From: Streptomyces aquilus
Lineage (GTDB): Bacteria > Actinomycetota > Actinomycetes > Streptomycetales > Streptomycetaceae
Length of the DNA stretch: 64,000 nt
Direction of reading: 5' to 3'
NCBI RefSeq assembly: GCF_003955715.1
Contig: NZ_CP034463.1
Span: 8,618,001-8,682,000 of the forward strand
A program made the position numbers and the translations under genes. Under the pieces are notes generated by a model. It saw only the letters and a program-made list of their open reading frames with translations, did not search any database and was not told the origin of the DNA. Of the stretch, positions 1 to 7,643 are shown in pieces. The stretch's first letter is position 1; every line of letters begins with the position of its first letter.

Positions 1-1820
1 GGCCGCAGCGAGCGCAGCACGCCCGTGTTGCCGATGAGGGACGCGACCTCCTGGCCGGAGGTCTTCACCATGCGCCGGACGACCGGGTACGCCTCCGGGT
101 GGACGCTGGACGCGTCCAGCGGGTCGACACCGTCGCGGATGCGGAGGAAGCCCGCGCACTGCTCGTAGGCCTTGGGGCCGAGCCGCGCCACCTTCTTCAG
201 CTCCGTACGGGACTTGAAGGGGCCGTTGGCGTCGCGGTGGGAGACGATGTTCTCGGCGAGCCCGGAGGTGATGCCGGAGACGCGGGCGAGCAGCGGGGCG
301 GACGCGGTGTTCACGTCCACGCCGACGCCGTTCACACAGTCCTCCACCACCGCGTCCAGCGAACGCGACAGCTTCACCTCGGACAGGTCGTGCTGGTACT
401 GGCCGACGCCGATCGACTTCGGGTCGATCTTCACCAGCTCGGCCAGCGGGTCCTGGAGCCGGCGCGCGATGGAGACCGCGCCGCGCAGCGACACGTCCAT
501 GTCGGGCAGCTCCTGGGAGGCGAACGCGGAGGCCGAGTACACCGACGCGCCCGCCTCGGACACCATCACCTTGGTGAGCTTCAGCTCCGGGTGCTTGGTG
601 ATGAGTTCACCGGCGAGCTTGTCGGTCTCGCGGGACGCCGTGCCGTTGCCGATCGCGATCAGCTCGACCGAGTGCCGGGCGGCGAGCACGGCCAGCTTGG
701 CGAGCGCCTCGTCCCACTTGTTGGCCGGGACGTGCGGGTAGATGACGTCCGTGGCGACGACCTTGCCGGTGGCGTCGACGACGGCGACCTTCACACCCGT
801 ACGGAAGCCCGGGTCGAGGCCCAGCGTCGCGCGCGTGCCGGCCGGGGCGGCGAGCAGCAGGTCGCGGAGGTTCTTCGCGAACACGTCGACCGCCTCGTCC
901 TCGGCGGCCGTGCGCAGCCGCAGCCGCAGGTCGATGCCGAGATGCACGAGGATGCGGGTGCGCCAGGCCCAACGGACGGTGTCCTTCAGCCACTTGTCGC
1001 CGGGGCGGCCGCGGTCGGCGATGCCGAACTTGTGGGCGACGATCCCCTCGTAGGACGAAGGACCGTCCGTGGGCTCCTCGGGCTCCAGGACGAGGTCGAG
1101 GACGTCCTCCTTCTCGCCGCGCAGCATCGCCAGGACGCGGTGCGAGGGCAGCTCCTTGAACGGCTCGGAGAAGTCGAAGTAGTCGGCGAACTTGGCGCCC
1201 GCCTCCTCCTTGCCGTCCTTCACCTTCGCGGCGAGGCGCCCGCGCACCCACATGCGCTCGCGCAGTTCACCGATCAGGTCGGCGTCCTCCGAGAAGCGCT
1301 CGGTGAGGATCGCGCGGGCGCCGTCCAGCGCGGCCTGCGGGTCGGCGACGCCCTTGTCGGCGTCGACGAACGCGGCGGCCGCGGCGAGCGGGTCGACCGT
1401 CGGGTCGCCGAGCAGGCCCTCCGCGAGCGGTTCGAGCCCGGCCTCGCGCGCGATCTGTGCCTTGGTGCGCCGCTTGGGCTTGAAGGGCAGGTAGATGTCC
1501 TCCAGGCGCGCCTTGGTCTCGGCGCCCCGGATCTGCGCCTCCAGCTCCTCGGTGAGCTTGCCCTGCTCACGCACCGAGTCGAGGATCGCCGTCCGCCGCT
1601 CCTCCAGCTCCCGCAGATAGCGCAGCCGCTCCTCGATGGTGCGCAGCTGCGCGTCGTCGAGCATCTCGGTCGCTTCCTTGCGGTAGCGGGCGATGAAGGG
1701 CACCGTCGAACCGCCGTCGAGCAGCTCCACGGCGGCCTTGACCTGCCGCTCCCGTACGCCGAGCTCCTCGGCGATCCTTCCTTCGATGGATCCAACGCCG
1801 ATGGGGGTGCCTGTCGTCAC
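1..1820 (-). CDS. tex: Tex-family RNA-binding transcription accessory protein (3' end outside window)
   Basis: Read on the minus strand from GTG at 1818-1820 the protein starts MTTGTPIGVGSIEGRIAEEL and runs about 606 codons to the window edge, so the C-terminus (including the expected S1 RNA-binding domain) is missing. Visible parts match Tex: an N-terminal helical region with the VPFIARYRKEAT motif, a YqgF/RNase H-like domain starting near residue 330 (TLGLDPGFRTG), and a helix-hairpin-helix region (NTASAPLLARVSGI). Tex is a cytoplasmic nucleic-acid-binding protein implicated in transcription; its exact role in Streptomyces is unclear. The start is supported by agreement with the family N-terminus; a purine-rich stretch lies upstream. 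No operon partner is evident downstream within the window. Confidence 0.93.
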   Translation of the reverse strand, partial: MTTGTPIGVGSIEGRIAEELGVRERQVKAAVELLDGGSTVPFIARYRKEATEMLDDAQLRTIEERLRYLRELEERRTAILDSVREQGKLTEELEAQIRGAETKARLEDIYLPFKPKRRTKAQIAREAGLEPLAEGLLGDPTVDPLAAAAAFVDADKGVADPQAALDGARAILTERFSEDADLIGELRERMWVRGRLAAKVKDGKEEAGAKFADYFDFSEPFKELPSHRVLAMLRGEKEDVLDLVLEPEEPTDGPSSYEGIVAHKFGIADRGRPGDKWLKDTVRWAWRTRILVHLGIDLRLRLRTAAEDEAVDVFAKNLRDLLLAAPAGTRATLGLDPGFRTGVKVAVVDATGKVVATDVIYPHVPANKWDEALAKLAVLAARHSVELIAIGNGTASRETDKLAGELITKHPELKLTKVMVSEAGASVYSASAFASQELPDMDVSLRGAVSIARRLQDPLAELVKIDPKSIGVGQYQHDLSEVKLSRSLDAVVEDCVNGVGVDVNTASAPLLARVSGITSGLAENIVSHRDANGPFKSRTELKKVARLGPKAYEQCAGFLRIRDGVDPLDASSVHPEAYPVVRRMVKTSGQEVASLIGNTGVLRSLR

Positions 1821-1900
1821 GATCCCGTACCGCCTTCTCACTGAGGTTGCGCGGCAATTGTGGCAGGTGGCACGGACACCCGGGGATCAGGGCGCGGCCA

Positions 1901-2032
1901 TCAGGCCCGGCGACTGCGGGTGGAACCCGAGGCTCCGCCGAAGAGCCGGGCCAGGGCGCGGAAGGGCAGCGTCACGACGGTGGCGATGGCGCCGCCGATC
2001 TGGCGCAGTACATCAGCGATGGCACGGAACAC
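1901..2032 (-). CDS. 43-aa LPFR-motif small protein
   Basis: A 43-codon gene with GTG start at 2030-2032, preceded by a strong ribosome site (AAAGGAG, minus strand of about 2039-2045). The product begins VFRAIADVLRQIGGAIATVV and continues TLPFRALARLFGG, ending in a basic SRRA tail. It has an amphipathic or hydrophobic helix, an LPFR motif at residues 22-25, and no cysteines. It matches the conserved Streptomyces 'LPFR motif small protein' type as I recall it; its function is unknown. It lies 80 bp upstream of tex on the same strand. An inverted repeat GTCCGG/CCGGAC (about 2049-2069) lies upstream of the ribosome site. A membrane-associated peptide is an inference from composition. Confidence 0.75.
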   Translation of the reverse strand: MFRAIADVLRQIGGAIATVVTLPFRALARLFGGASGSTRSRRA

Positions 2033-2110
2033 GGGGGTCTCCTTTCCCGTCCGGCCACGGTGACCGGACAGCCCCCGGGTACCTCACCCGTGCCCTGCCA
2101 TGCCCTGGTC

Positions 2111-2980
2111 TCAGCCTTTACCGATCAGATCCGCCGGATAAGCCCCCGCCGCCACGGCCGCCCGTGCGAACCCGGTGCCGAGTTCCGTCAGGCGTGCCAC
2201 GCCCTCCGCGCCCAGGTGTTCGTACGGTGCCCGGTCCAGGCGGTCCGTCATGTCCTCGATCTCCTCGCGGAGCGCCACGCCCCGCCCGGTCAGCTCGCCC
2301 GCCTCGTCCAGCAGCCCCCGGTCCCGGAGCCGGCCGCTCGCCGCGTCCCACTCCTCCTGGGTCCAGCCACGGGTCGTGAAGATCCACTTCGGGGTCATGC
2401 CCCGGCCGGTCGCGGTGTGCGTGACCAGGGCCTCCAGTCCGTCCAGCCCTGCCGCCAGCAGCGCCGCGAGGTGTCCGTCGCCCCGGTGCTCGCGCAGCAG
2501 GGTCGTGGCGTGGAAGTACGCCAGGTGCGGTTCCTCGGGCACCGGCAGGTCCGCGTGCGCCGCGTACAGCGGGCGGCCACTGCGCGAACAGGCCTCGGCG
2601 GCCCGCAGCGCCAGCTCCGCGGCCTCCGCGATCTCCGGGGACGTCACCGTCTCCGCGCCGAGCAGCCGTCTGAGGGACGCGTCCACGGCACGCGCGCGTG
2701 CCGTGAGCACGGCCTCCGGCGAGGCGATCGACCACACCGCCGGGACATGCCGGGCGACCAGCTCGTGCTTGTAGTTGTAGAAGGCCGCCGTCACCGCCCC
2801 GGCCGCCACCGGGCCCATCGCGGCGGCCCGCACCGCGAAGTTGACGGCGCGGGGGTGGGTGATCCCGATCCCCGCCAGTTCCGCGTCCGTCTCGGGCGCG
2901 AAGTAGGACGTGGCGTGCAGGGAGTTGAGCACGTTGTGACAGCGGCGGCCGGACCGCGACGCAAGGGCGGCAGAAGTCAT
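2111..2980 (-). CDS. SCO6745 family protein (helix-turn-helix-like)
   Basis: A 289-aa soluble protein starting MTSAALASRSGRRCHNVLNS at ATG 2978-2980. It matches the SCO6745 family, an actinobacterial family with a winged-helix-like C-terminal half (about residues 190-285: MTPKWIFTTRGWTQEEWDAA followed by a helical EEIEDMTDRLD segment). The biochemical function is unknown. Longer in-frame starts exist upstream, but the chosen one agrees with family N-termini. A TetR-type palindrome sits 12 bp upstream of the start codon, so the gene is probably repressor-controlled. It is divergent from the GlxA-type regulator at 3094. Confidence 0.8.
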   Translation of the reverse strand: MTSAALASRSGRRCHNVLNSLHATSYFAPETDAELAGIGITHPRAVNFAVRAAAMGPVAAGAVTAAFYNYKHELVARHVPAVWSIASPEAVLTARARAVDASLRRLLGAETVTSPEIAEAAELALRAAEACSRSGRPLYAAHADLPVPEEPHLAYFHATTLLREHRGDGHLAALLAAGLDGLEALVTHTATGRGMTPKWIFTTRGWTQEEWDAASGRLRDRGLLDEAGELTGRGVALREEIEDMTDRLDRAPYEHLGAEGVARLTELGTGFARAAVAAGAYPADLIGKG

Positions 2981-2991
2981 GCCCGGCAGGT

Positions 2992-3007
2992 TACCAACCG
3001 CTTGGTA
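2992..3007. promoter_or_regulatory. Putative TetR-type operator
   Basis: A perfect inverted repeat TACCAA-CCGC-TTGGTA lies between two divergent genes, 12 bp upstream of the SCO6745-family start codon. The ACCAAnnnnTTGGT form resembles operators used by many TetR-family repressors. No tetR gene adjoins it, so the regulator may be encoded elsewhere. Function is inferred from symmetry and position only. Confidence 0.55.
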
Positions 3008-3093
3008 CGTCGCCCGTGGCCTGGCGGGCCATGGCAGGAAAGGTGGGGTGCTCGTCATTGCGGCCATCCCGTGCCCCGCCAAGAATCGACGGT

Positions 3094-4053
3094 ATGACGC
3101 AGCGAACCGTCCTCGTCGTCCTCTTCGACGACGTGCAGAGCCTTGATGTCACCGGCCCCCTGGAGGTGTTCGCCGGGGCCGAGAGCCACACGCCGGGCAC
3201 CTACCGCATCCGTACCGCCTCCCTGGACGGCGCCGCCGTGCGCACCTCCAGCGGCCTGACCCTCGTACCGGATCTCGCCCTCCCCGACGCCCCCGTCCCG
3301 CACACCCTTCTCGTCCCGGGCGGGCAGGGCACCCGCGGCCCCGACCCCCGCCTCACCGACTGGCTGCGTGAGAACGGGCCGCGTGCCGAGCGGCTGGTCT
3401 CGGTGTGCACCGGCGCGATCCTGCTCGCCGCGGCGGGCCTCCTGGACGGTCACCGCGTCACCACCCACTGGGCGTACAGCGACACGCTCGCCCGCGACCA
3501 TCCGGCCGTCGACGTCGAACCCGATCCGATCTACATCCGGGACGGCCGCGTCGCCACCTCCGCCGGAGTCACCGCCGGCATCGACTTGGCCCTCGCCCTC
3601 GTGGAGGAGGACCTGGACCGGGACGTCGCCCTGACCATCGCCCGCCACCTGGTCGTCTTCCTCCGCCGACCCGGCAACCAGGCCCAGTTCAGCGCCCAGT
3701 TGGCCACCCAGACCGCGCGGCGCGAGCCGCTGCGCGAGGTCCAGCAGTGGATCACCGAGCACCCGGACGGCGACCTCGGCGTCGAGTCCCTCGCCGCCCG
3801 CGCCCGGCTCTCCCCACGCCACTTCGCCCGCGCCTTCCGGGCCGAGACCGGCACGACCCCTGGCCGCTACGTCGACCGGGTCCGCCTCGAACACGCCCGG
3901 CGCCTGCTGGAGGACACCACCGACGGCGTCGAGGAGATCTCCCGCGCCAGCGGCTACGGCACCCCCGAGGCCATGCGCCGCGCCTTCGTCAGAACCCTCG
4001 GCGCGTCACCGGCCGAGTACCGCCGCCGGTTCCACCCGGTACCGGCCCACTGA
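3094..4053 (+). CDS. GlxA family transcriptional regulator (DJ-1/PfpI + AraC HTH)
   Basis: A 319-aa protein starting MTQRTVLVVLFDDVQSLDVT. Residues 1-190 form a DJ-1/PfpI (class I glutamine amidotransferase-like) domain with the nucleophile-elbow cysteine in SVCTGAILL (C105). Residues 210-315 carry two AraC-type helix-turn-helix units (VESLAARARLSPRHFARAF and EEISRASGYGTPEAMRRAF). GlxA-type proteins are regulators whose PfpI domain is thought to sense a ligand. The next gene, also PfpI family, starts 14 bp after the stop, so the pair probably forms an operon and may act on related small molecules. Likely ligand unknown. Confidence 0.9.
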   Translation: MTQRTVLVVLFDDVQSLDVTGPLEVFAGAESHTPGTYRIRTASLDGAAVRTSSGLTLVPDLALPDAPVPHTLLVPGGQGTRGPDPRLTDWLRENGPRAERLVSVCTGAILLAAAGLLDGHRVTTHWAYSDTLARDHPAVDVEPDPIYIRDGRVATSAGVTAGIDLALALVEEDLDRDVALTIARHLVVFLRRPGNQAQFSAQLATQTARREPLREVQQWITEHPDGDLGVESLAARARLSPRHFARAFRAETGTTPGRYVDRVRLEHARRLLEDTTDGVEEISRASGYGTPEAMRRAFVRTLGASPAEYRRRFHPVPAH

Positions 4054-4066
4054 AGGGAGCACCGCC

Positions 4067-4708
4067 ATCACCACGCAGATCGCCATCGTCCTCTTCGACC
4101 GCTTCACCGCCCTCGACGCCGTCGGCCCCTACGAGACCCTCGGCCGGCTCCCCGACGCGGAGACCGTCTTCGTCGCCGAGCGGACCGGACCGGTGCGCAC
4201 CGACACCGGGAACCTCGCCATCACCGCCGACAAGTCCCTGGCCGAGGTGCCGCACCCCGACATCGTCGTCGTCCCCGGCGGGCCGGGGCAGACCCCGCAG
4301 ATGGAGAACCCGGTGCTGCTCGACTGGCTGCGTGCCGCGGACGCCGGCAGCACCTGGACGACCTCGGTGTGCACCGGCTCCCTGCTGCTGGCCGCCGCCG
4401 GACTGCTGGAGGGGCGTCGCGCGACCTCGCACTGGCTGGCCCTGGACTTCCTGAAGGAGTTCGGCGCCGAGCCCACGGGGGAGCGGGTCGTCCTCGACGG
4501 CAAGTACGTCACCGCGGCCGGCGTCTCCTCCGGCATCGACATGGGCCTCACCCTGCTCGGCCGGATCGCCGGCGACGAACACGCCCAGGCCGTCCAGCTG
4601 TTGACCGAGTACGACCCGCGGCCGCCCTACGACGCCGGCTCGCCGGAGAAGGCCCCGGCCCACCTCGTCGAGGAGTTCCGCACCAAGAGCCGCTTCATCC
4701 TCACGTAG
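4067..4708 (+). CDS. DJ-1/PfpI family protein, apparent ATC start
   Basis: A 213-aa stand-alone DJ-1/PfpI protein. The conserved N-terminus (TTQIAIVLFDRFTALDAVGP) is in frame from 4070, but no ATG, GTG, TTG or CTG precedes it. The codon at the expected position is ATC (4067-4069), seven bases after a good ribosome site GAAGGGAG (4052-4059). The first ordinary start, GTG 4193-4195, would delete the first strand and helix of the fold. The elbow cysteine is in SVCTGSLLL (C102 from ATC). Members include isonitrile hydratases and DJ-1-like stress proteins; substrate unknown. It follows the GlxA-type regulator by 14 bp, so co-transcription is likely. Function confidence is high only at family level; the start is uncertain. 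Confidence 0.8.
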   Translation: MTTQIAIVLFDRFTALDAVGPYETLGRLPDAETVFVAERTGPVRTDTGNLAITADKSLAEVPHPDIVVVPGGPGQTPQMENPVLLDWLRAADAGSTWTTSVCTGSLLLAAAGLLEGRRATSHWLALDFLKEFGAEPTGERVVLDGKYVTAAGVSSGIDMGLTLLGRIAGDEHAQAVQLLTEYDPRPPYDAGSPEKAPAHLVEEFRTKSRFILT

Positions 4709-4711
4709 GTC

Positions 4712-5461
4712 TCACCCGGACGTCGTCCAGGTGAAGCGCGGCTGCCTGCGCTCCAGGAACGCGGCGACGCCCTCCGCGGTGTCGCCGCTGCCGCGTGCCT
4801 GCTCCACCCAGTGACCGTCCCGGTCCGTGAGCCCGCCCGCGAACTCCTTCGCCGCCGCCTGCGTCAACTGCGAGCGGGACACCAGGATCCGGGTGAACTC
4901 GGCCACCCGCTTGTCCAGTTCACCCTCCGGCAGCACCTCGTCGACGAGCCCGGTGCGCAGCGCACGCTCCGCGTCGATCAACTCGCCCGAGAACAACAGG
5001 TACTTGGCGGCGGCCGGCCCCACCAGCGCCACCAACCGCCGCGTGGAGGACGCCGGATACACGATCCCCAACTTGGCCGGCGTCACCCCGAACAGCGCGC
5101 CCTCCTCCGCGAACCGCAGATCACAGGCCGCCGCGAGCTGCGCGCCACCGCCCACACAGTGCCCCCGGATCGCCGCCAACGTCGGCTTCGGGAACGCCGC
5201 GAGCGCCTCCTCGGCCGCGACCGCCAGCCCCTGCGCCTCCTCCGGCGACTCCCGCAGCGTGGAGATGTCGGCCCCCGCGCAGAACGTCCCGCCCGCACCG
5301 GTCAGCACCAGCGCCCGTACGTCCGGATCGGCGGCCAGCGTGCCGAGCAGCGGCGGCAGCGACCGCCACATCGCGGCCGTCATGGCGTTGCGCTTGGCCG
5401 GGTGGCGGATGACGACGGTGGCGACCGAGTCGGTCACGCGGTGCTGCAACTGGGGCTCCAT
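4712..5461 (-). CDS. Enoyl-CoA hydratase/isomerase family protein
   Basis: A 249-aa crotonase-fold protein starting MEPQLQHRVTDSVATVVIRH. The oxyanion-hole segments are visible as TFCAGADISTL (about residues 58-69) and GHCVGGGAQLAAACDLRFA (about 100-119), typical of enoyl-CoA hydratases. The glutamates of classical hydratases are not obvious, so the exact reaction (hydration, isomerisation or other CoA-ester chemistry) cannot be assigned. It is convergent with the PfpI gene, the stops being only 3 bp apart, and divergent from the HdeD-like gene, which starts 65 bp away. Confidence 0.88.
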   Translation of the reverse strand: MEPQLQHRVTDSVATVVIRHPAKRNAMTAAMWRSLPPLLGTLAADPDVRALVLTGAGGTFCAGADISTLRESPEEAQGLAVAAEEALAAFPKPTLAAIRGHCVGGGAQLAAACDLRFAEEGALFGVTPAKLGIVYPASSTRRLVALVGPAAAKYLLFSGELIDAERALRTGLVDEVLPEGELDKRVAEFTRILVSRSQLTQAAAKEFAGGLTDRDGHWVEQARGSGDTAEGVAAFLERRQPRFTWTTSG

Positions 5462-5526
5462 GGCCGGATGCTAACCGCACCCGCCGACCGTACGATCGGG
5501 GAGGGGCCCCGGGCGAGGAGGCGCCG

Positions 5527-6165
5527 ATGGCGAGCGACGGCAAGGGCACGAGCGAGACCGCGAAACTGCGCCGCGGGTTCGGCTGGATCGCCGCACTCGG
5601 CGTGATCCTGGTCGTCGCCGGACTCGTCGGCCTCATCTACACCGGCGTGGCCACCCTCACCTCGATGCTCCTGTTCGGCTGGCTGCTGCTCATCGGCGGC
5701 ATCGTGGGGCTGCTGCACGCGATCCAGGCCCGCGGCACCAACTTCTTCTGGCTCGGCGTGGTCGTCGCCGCCCTGAACATCGCGGCCGGCGTGGTCGTCA
5801 TCCGCAGGCCCGAGGCGGCGGCCGAGGCGCTGACCATGTTCGCCGCGCTCCTCTTCCTGACCGGCGGGGTGTTCCGGCTGGTCGGCAGCCTGGTGGTACG
5901 GGGACCGCAGTTCGGCTGGACGCTGGTGCAGGGCGCCTTCGGGCTGCTCCTCGGCATCCTCGTGCTGGCCTCCTGGCCGAGCAGCAGCAAGTACGTCATC
6001 GGCTGCTTCTTCTCCCTCGCGCTCCTCTTCGACGGTCTCGGCCTGATCGCCACCGGCTACGGCGGCCGGCGCATCGTCGGCATGGTCTCGGACCGGCTCG
6101 CCGCCGAGGACGACGCACGGAGCGGAACGAGCGGGTCGCCCGCCAAACCCGTACAACCCGAATAG
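5527..6165 (+). CDS. HdeD/DUF308-family membrane protein
   Basis: A 212-aa integral membrane protein starting MASDGKGTSETAKLRRGFGW. Six hydrophobic segments are visible between about residues 20 and 180 (for example AALGVILVVAGLVGLIYTG, MLLFGWLLLIGGIVGLL, FFWLGVVVAALNIAAGVVVI), arranged as paired helices as in the HdeD/DUF308 family. The C-terminus is a short charged tail ending KPVQPE. In Enterobacteria HdeD is an acid-resistance membrane protein; the function in Streptomyces is unknown. It appears monocistronic. Confidence 0.87.
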   Translation: MASDGKGTSETAKLRRGFGWIAALGVILVVAGLVGLIYTGVATLTSMLLFGWLLLIGGIVGLLHAIQARGTNFFWLGVVVAALNIAAGVVVIRRPEAAAEALTMFAALLFLTGGVFRLVGSLVVRGPQFGWTLVQGAFGLLLGILVLASWPSSSKYVIGCFFSLALLFDGLGLIATGYGGRRIVGMVSDRLAAEDDARSGTSGSPAKPVQPE

Positions 6166-6339
6166 TTCGCAAACGCGGCACAACCGGGGCAGGAGCGATC
6201 CCGTATGTGCCCGGATCTTGCGTGGGTGGTCGCAAACGCTCGATACCTGCTGACTTCTGTTCAGTCATCCGGGGTGGAGCGGTGCGTTACCAACACTCGA
6301 CGTGTGGTGACAATCGAGCGCGAGGGTGGCGACCGGACG

Positions 6340-6828
6340 ATGGAGAACCACGGGCGCGGGTCAGGCCCGCGCCCACCAGGCGGCGCGGATCCGCACCCGC
6401 TGCCTTACGAGGGCGTCTGGCGGTTCACCGCCCCCGCCGTGGACGCCTCGGTCCCGCAGGCACGGCACGCGGTACGGGATCTGCTGCTGCGACAGGGGGT
6501 GCCGGTCTCGGACGAGCTCGTGCAGGGGCTCCTGCTGATCGTCTCCGAGCTGGTCACCAACGCGGTGCGGCACGCGGCCCTGCTGTCGCCGATGCTCGCC
6601 GTTGAGGTGGCCGTCGGCGCCGAGTGGGTGCGGGTGTCCGTCGAGGACAACCACCCCTACCGCCCGACCGCCCTGGAGGCCGACCACAGCGGCGAGGGCG
6701 GGCGGGGACTGCTGCTGGTGCGCGAGGTCACGCGCGAGGCGGGCGGCGTGTGCGACGTGGAGCACACGGCGAACGGCGGCAAGGTGATCTGGGCCGCCCT
6801 GCCGCTCGCGTCCGTGCGGGTGCCGTAG
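6340..6828 (+). CDS. RsbW-like ATP-binding protein (HATPase_c_2)
   Basis: A 162-aa protein starting MENHGRGSGPRPPGG. The GHKL ATPase fold of anti-sigma-type serine kinases is visible: the N-box in LLLIVSELVTNAVRHAA (about residues 65-81) and the G-box in GEGGRGLLLVREV (about 118-130). Streptomyces has dozens of such regulators; partners are anti-sigma-factor antagonists or sigma factors, none of which is encoded here. ATG 6340 follows a purine-rich GAGGGTGG; an in-frame GTG at 6306 would give a longer N-terminus (VTIEREGGDRT...). Convergent with idi. Confidence 0.85.
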   Translation: MENHGRGSGPRPPGGADPHPLPYEGVWRFTAPAVDASVPQARHAVRDLLLRQGVPVSDELVQGLLLIVSELVTNAVRHAALLSPMLAVEVAVGAEWVRVSVEDNHPYRPTALEADHSGEGGRGLLLVREVTREAGGVCDVEHTANGGKVIWAALPLASVRVP

Positions 6829-6868
6829 CAGGCGCTACCAGCGGGTGCCGTGTAGGAGCCGCTACCAG
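6817..6868. repeat. Two-copy direct repeat at a convergent gene junction
   Basis: Two imperfect copies of a 25-27 bp unit (GGGTGCCGTAGCAGGCGCTACCAG type, first at 6817-6841, second at 6842-6868) span the stop of the ATPase gene and the stop of idi. Each copy contains a short hairpin-forming core such as GTAGC-aggc-GCTAC. The duplication supplies the last codons of both genes. It may act as a bidirectional terminator; this is inference. Confidence 0.5.
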
Positions 6869-7455
6869 CCGACGTTCGGGCCGGTCAGCTCCCGCACCGC
6901 GGGCCGGGCCGCGTCCAGGACCGTCATGAACCAGGCCGAGAAGGTGTCCTTCGCGTGCCGCTCGGCCAGCTCGGCCGGCGTCACGAAGGCCGTCGCGCCG
7001 ATCTCCTCCGGGTCGGGGCGCAGCGGTGCCTGCACCATGCCGACGAAGAGGTGGTTGTACTCCTGCTCCACCAGGCCCGATTCCGGGTCCGGGTGGTTGT
7101 AGCGCACCGTGCCCGCCTCCGCGAGCAGCGACGGGGAGGCGCCCAGCTCCTCGTACGTCCGCCGGGCCGCCGCCGCGAACGGGGCCTCGCCCGGGTAGGG
7201 GTGGCCGCAGCAGGTGTTGGACCACACGCCGGGGGAGTGGTACTTGCCCAGCGCCCGCTGCTGGAGCAGCAGTCGGCCCTGCTCGTCGAAGAGGAACACG
7301 GAGAAGGCGCGGTGCAGTTGCCCGGGTGGCTGATGGGCGGCGAGCTTCTCCGCGGTGCCGATCGTGACGCCGTCCTCGTCGACCAGTTCCAGCAGAATCG
7401 GGTCAGCGGTGCCGTTCGACGAACTGTGCGTCGCGGTGGCAGGTGTGATCGGCAT
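6862..7455 (-). CDS. idi: Isopentenyl-diphosphate delta-isomerase (type I)
   Basis: A 197-aa Nudix-fold enzyme that interconverts isopentenyl and dimethylallyl diphosphate. The catalytic cysteine lies in NTCCGHPYPGE (about residue 77) and the catalytic glutamate in VEQEYNHLF (about 125); the Nudix-like RRTYEELGA helix lies between. ATG 7453-7455 (MPITPATATHSSSNG) is preceded by AAGGA at 7-bp spacing; a longer upstream start lacks this. Isoprenoid supply fits the hopanoid operon starting 10 kb away, but idi is transcribed separately and in the opposite direction. Confidence 0.95.
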   Translation of the reverse strand: MPITPATATHSSSNGTADPILLELVDEDGVTIGTAEKLAAHQPPGQLHRAFSVFLFDEQGRLLLQQRALGKYHSPGVWSNTCCGHPYPGEAPFAAAARRTYEELGASPSLLAEAGTVRYNHPDPESGLVEQEYNHLFVGMVQAPLRPDPEEIGATAFVTPAELAERHAKDTFSAWFMTVLDAARPAVRELTGPNVGW

Positions 7456-7643
7456 ACCCATCCTTCGCATCGGTCTTACGCGCCCCAAGTGTGCCGTACG
7501 GACACGACACTCCCGGCCGTTGATCGTGCCCGGCGCGGCGGACGGGGAACCGTCCGGCGCGGCGCTGTGAGGTCAAGGACGCAACCCTGCACCGGATCGC
7601 TGCATTCCGTCCACCGCGGGATGTAGGCGGACTTACCGGACGT

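Noticed and set aside
99..1844. Long open frame on the plus strand opposite tex
   Set aside because: It is a GC-bias shadow: the minus strand gives a full Tex protein with recognisable motifs, while the plus frame has low-complexity Arg/Gly/Val/Leu composition and no family features.
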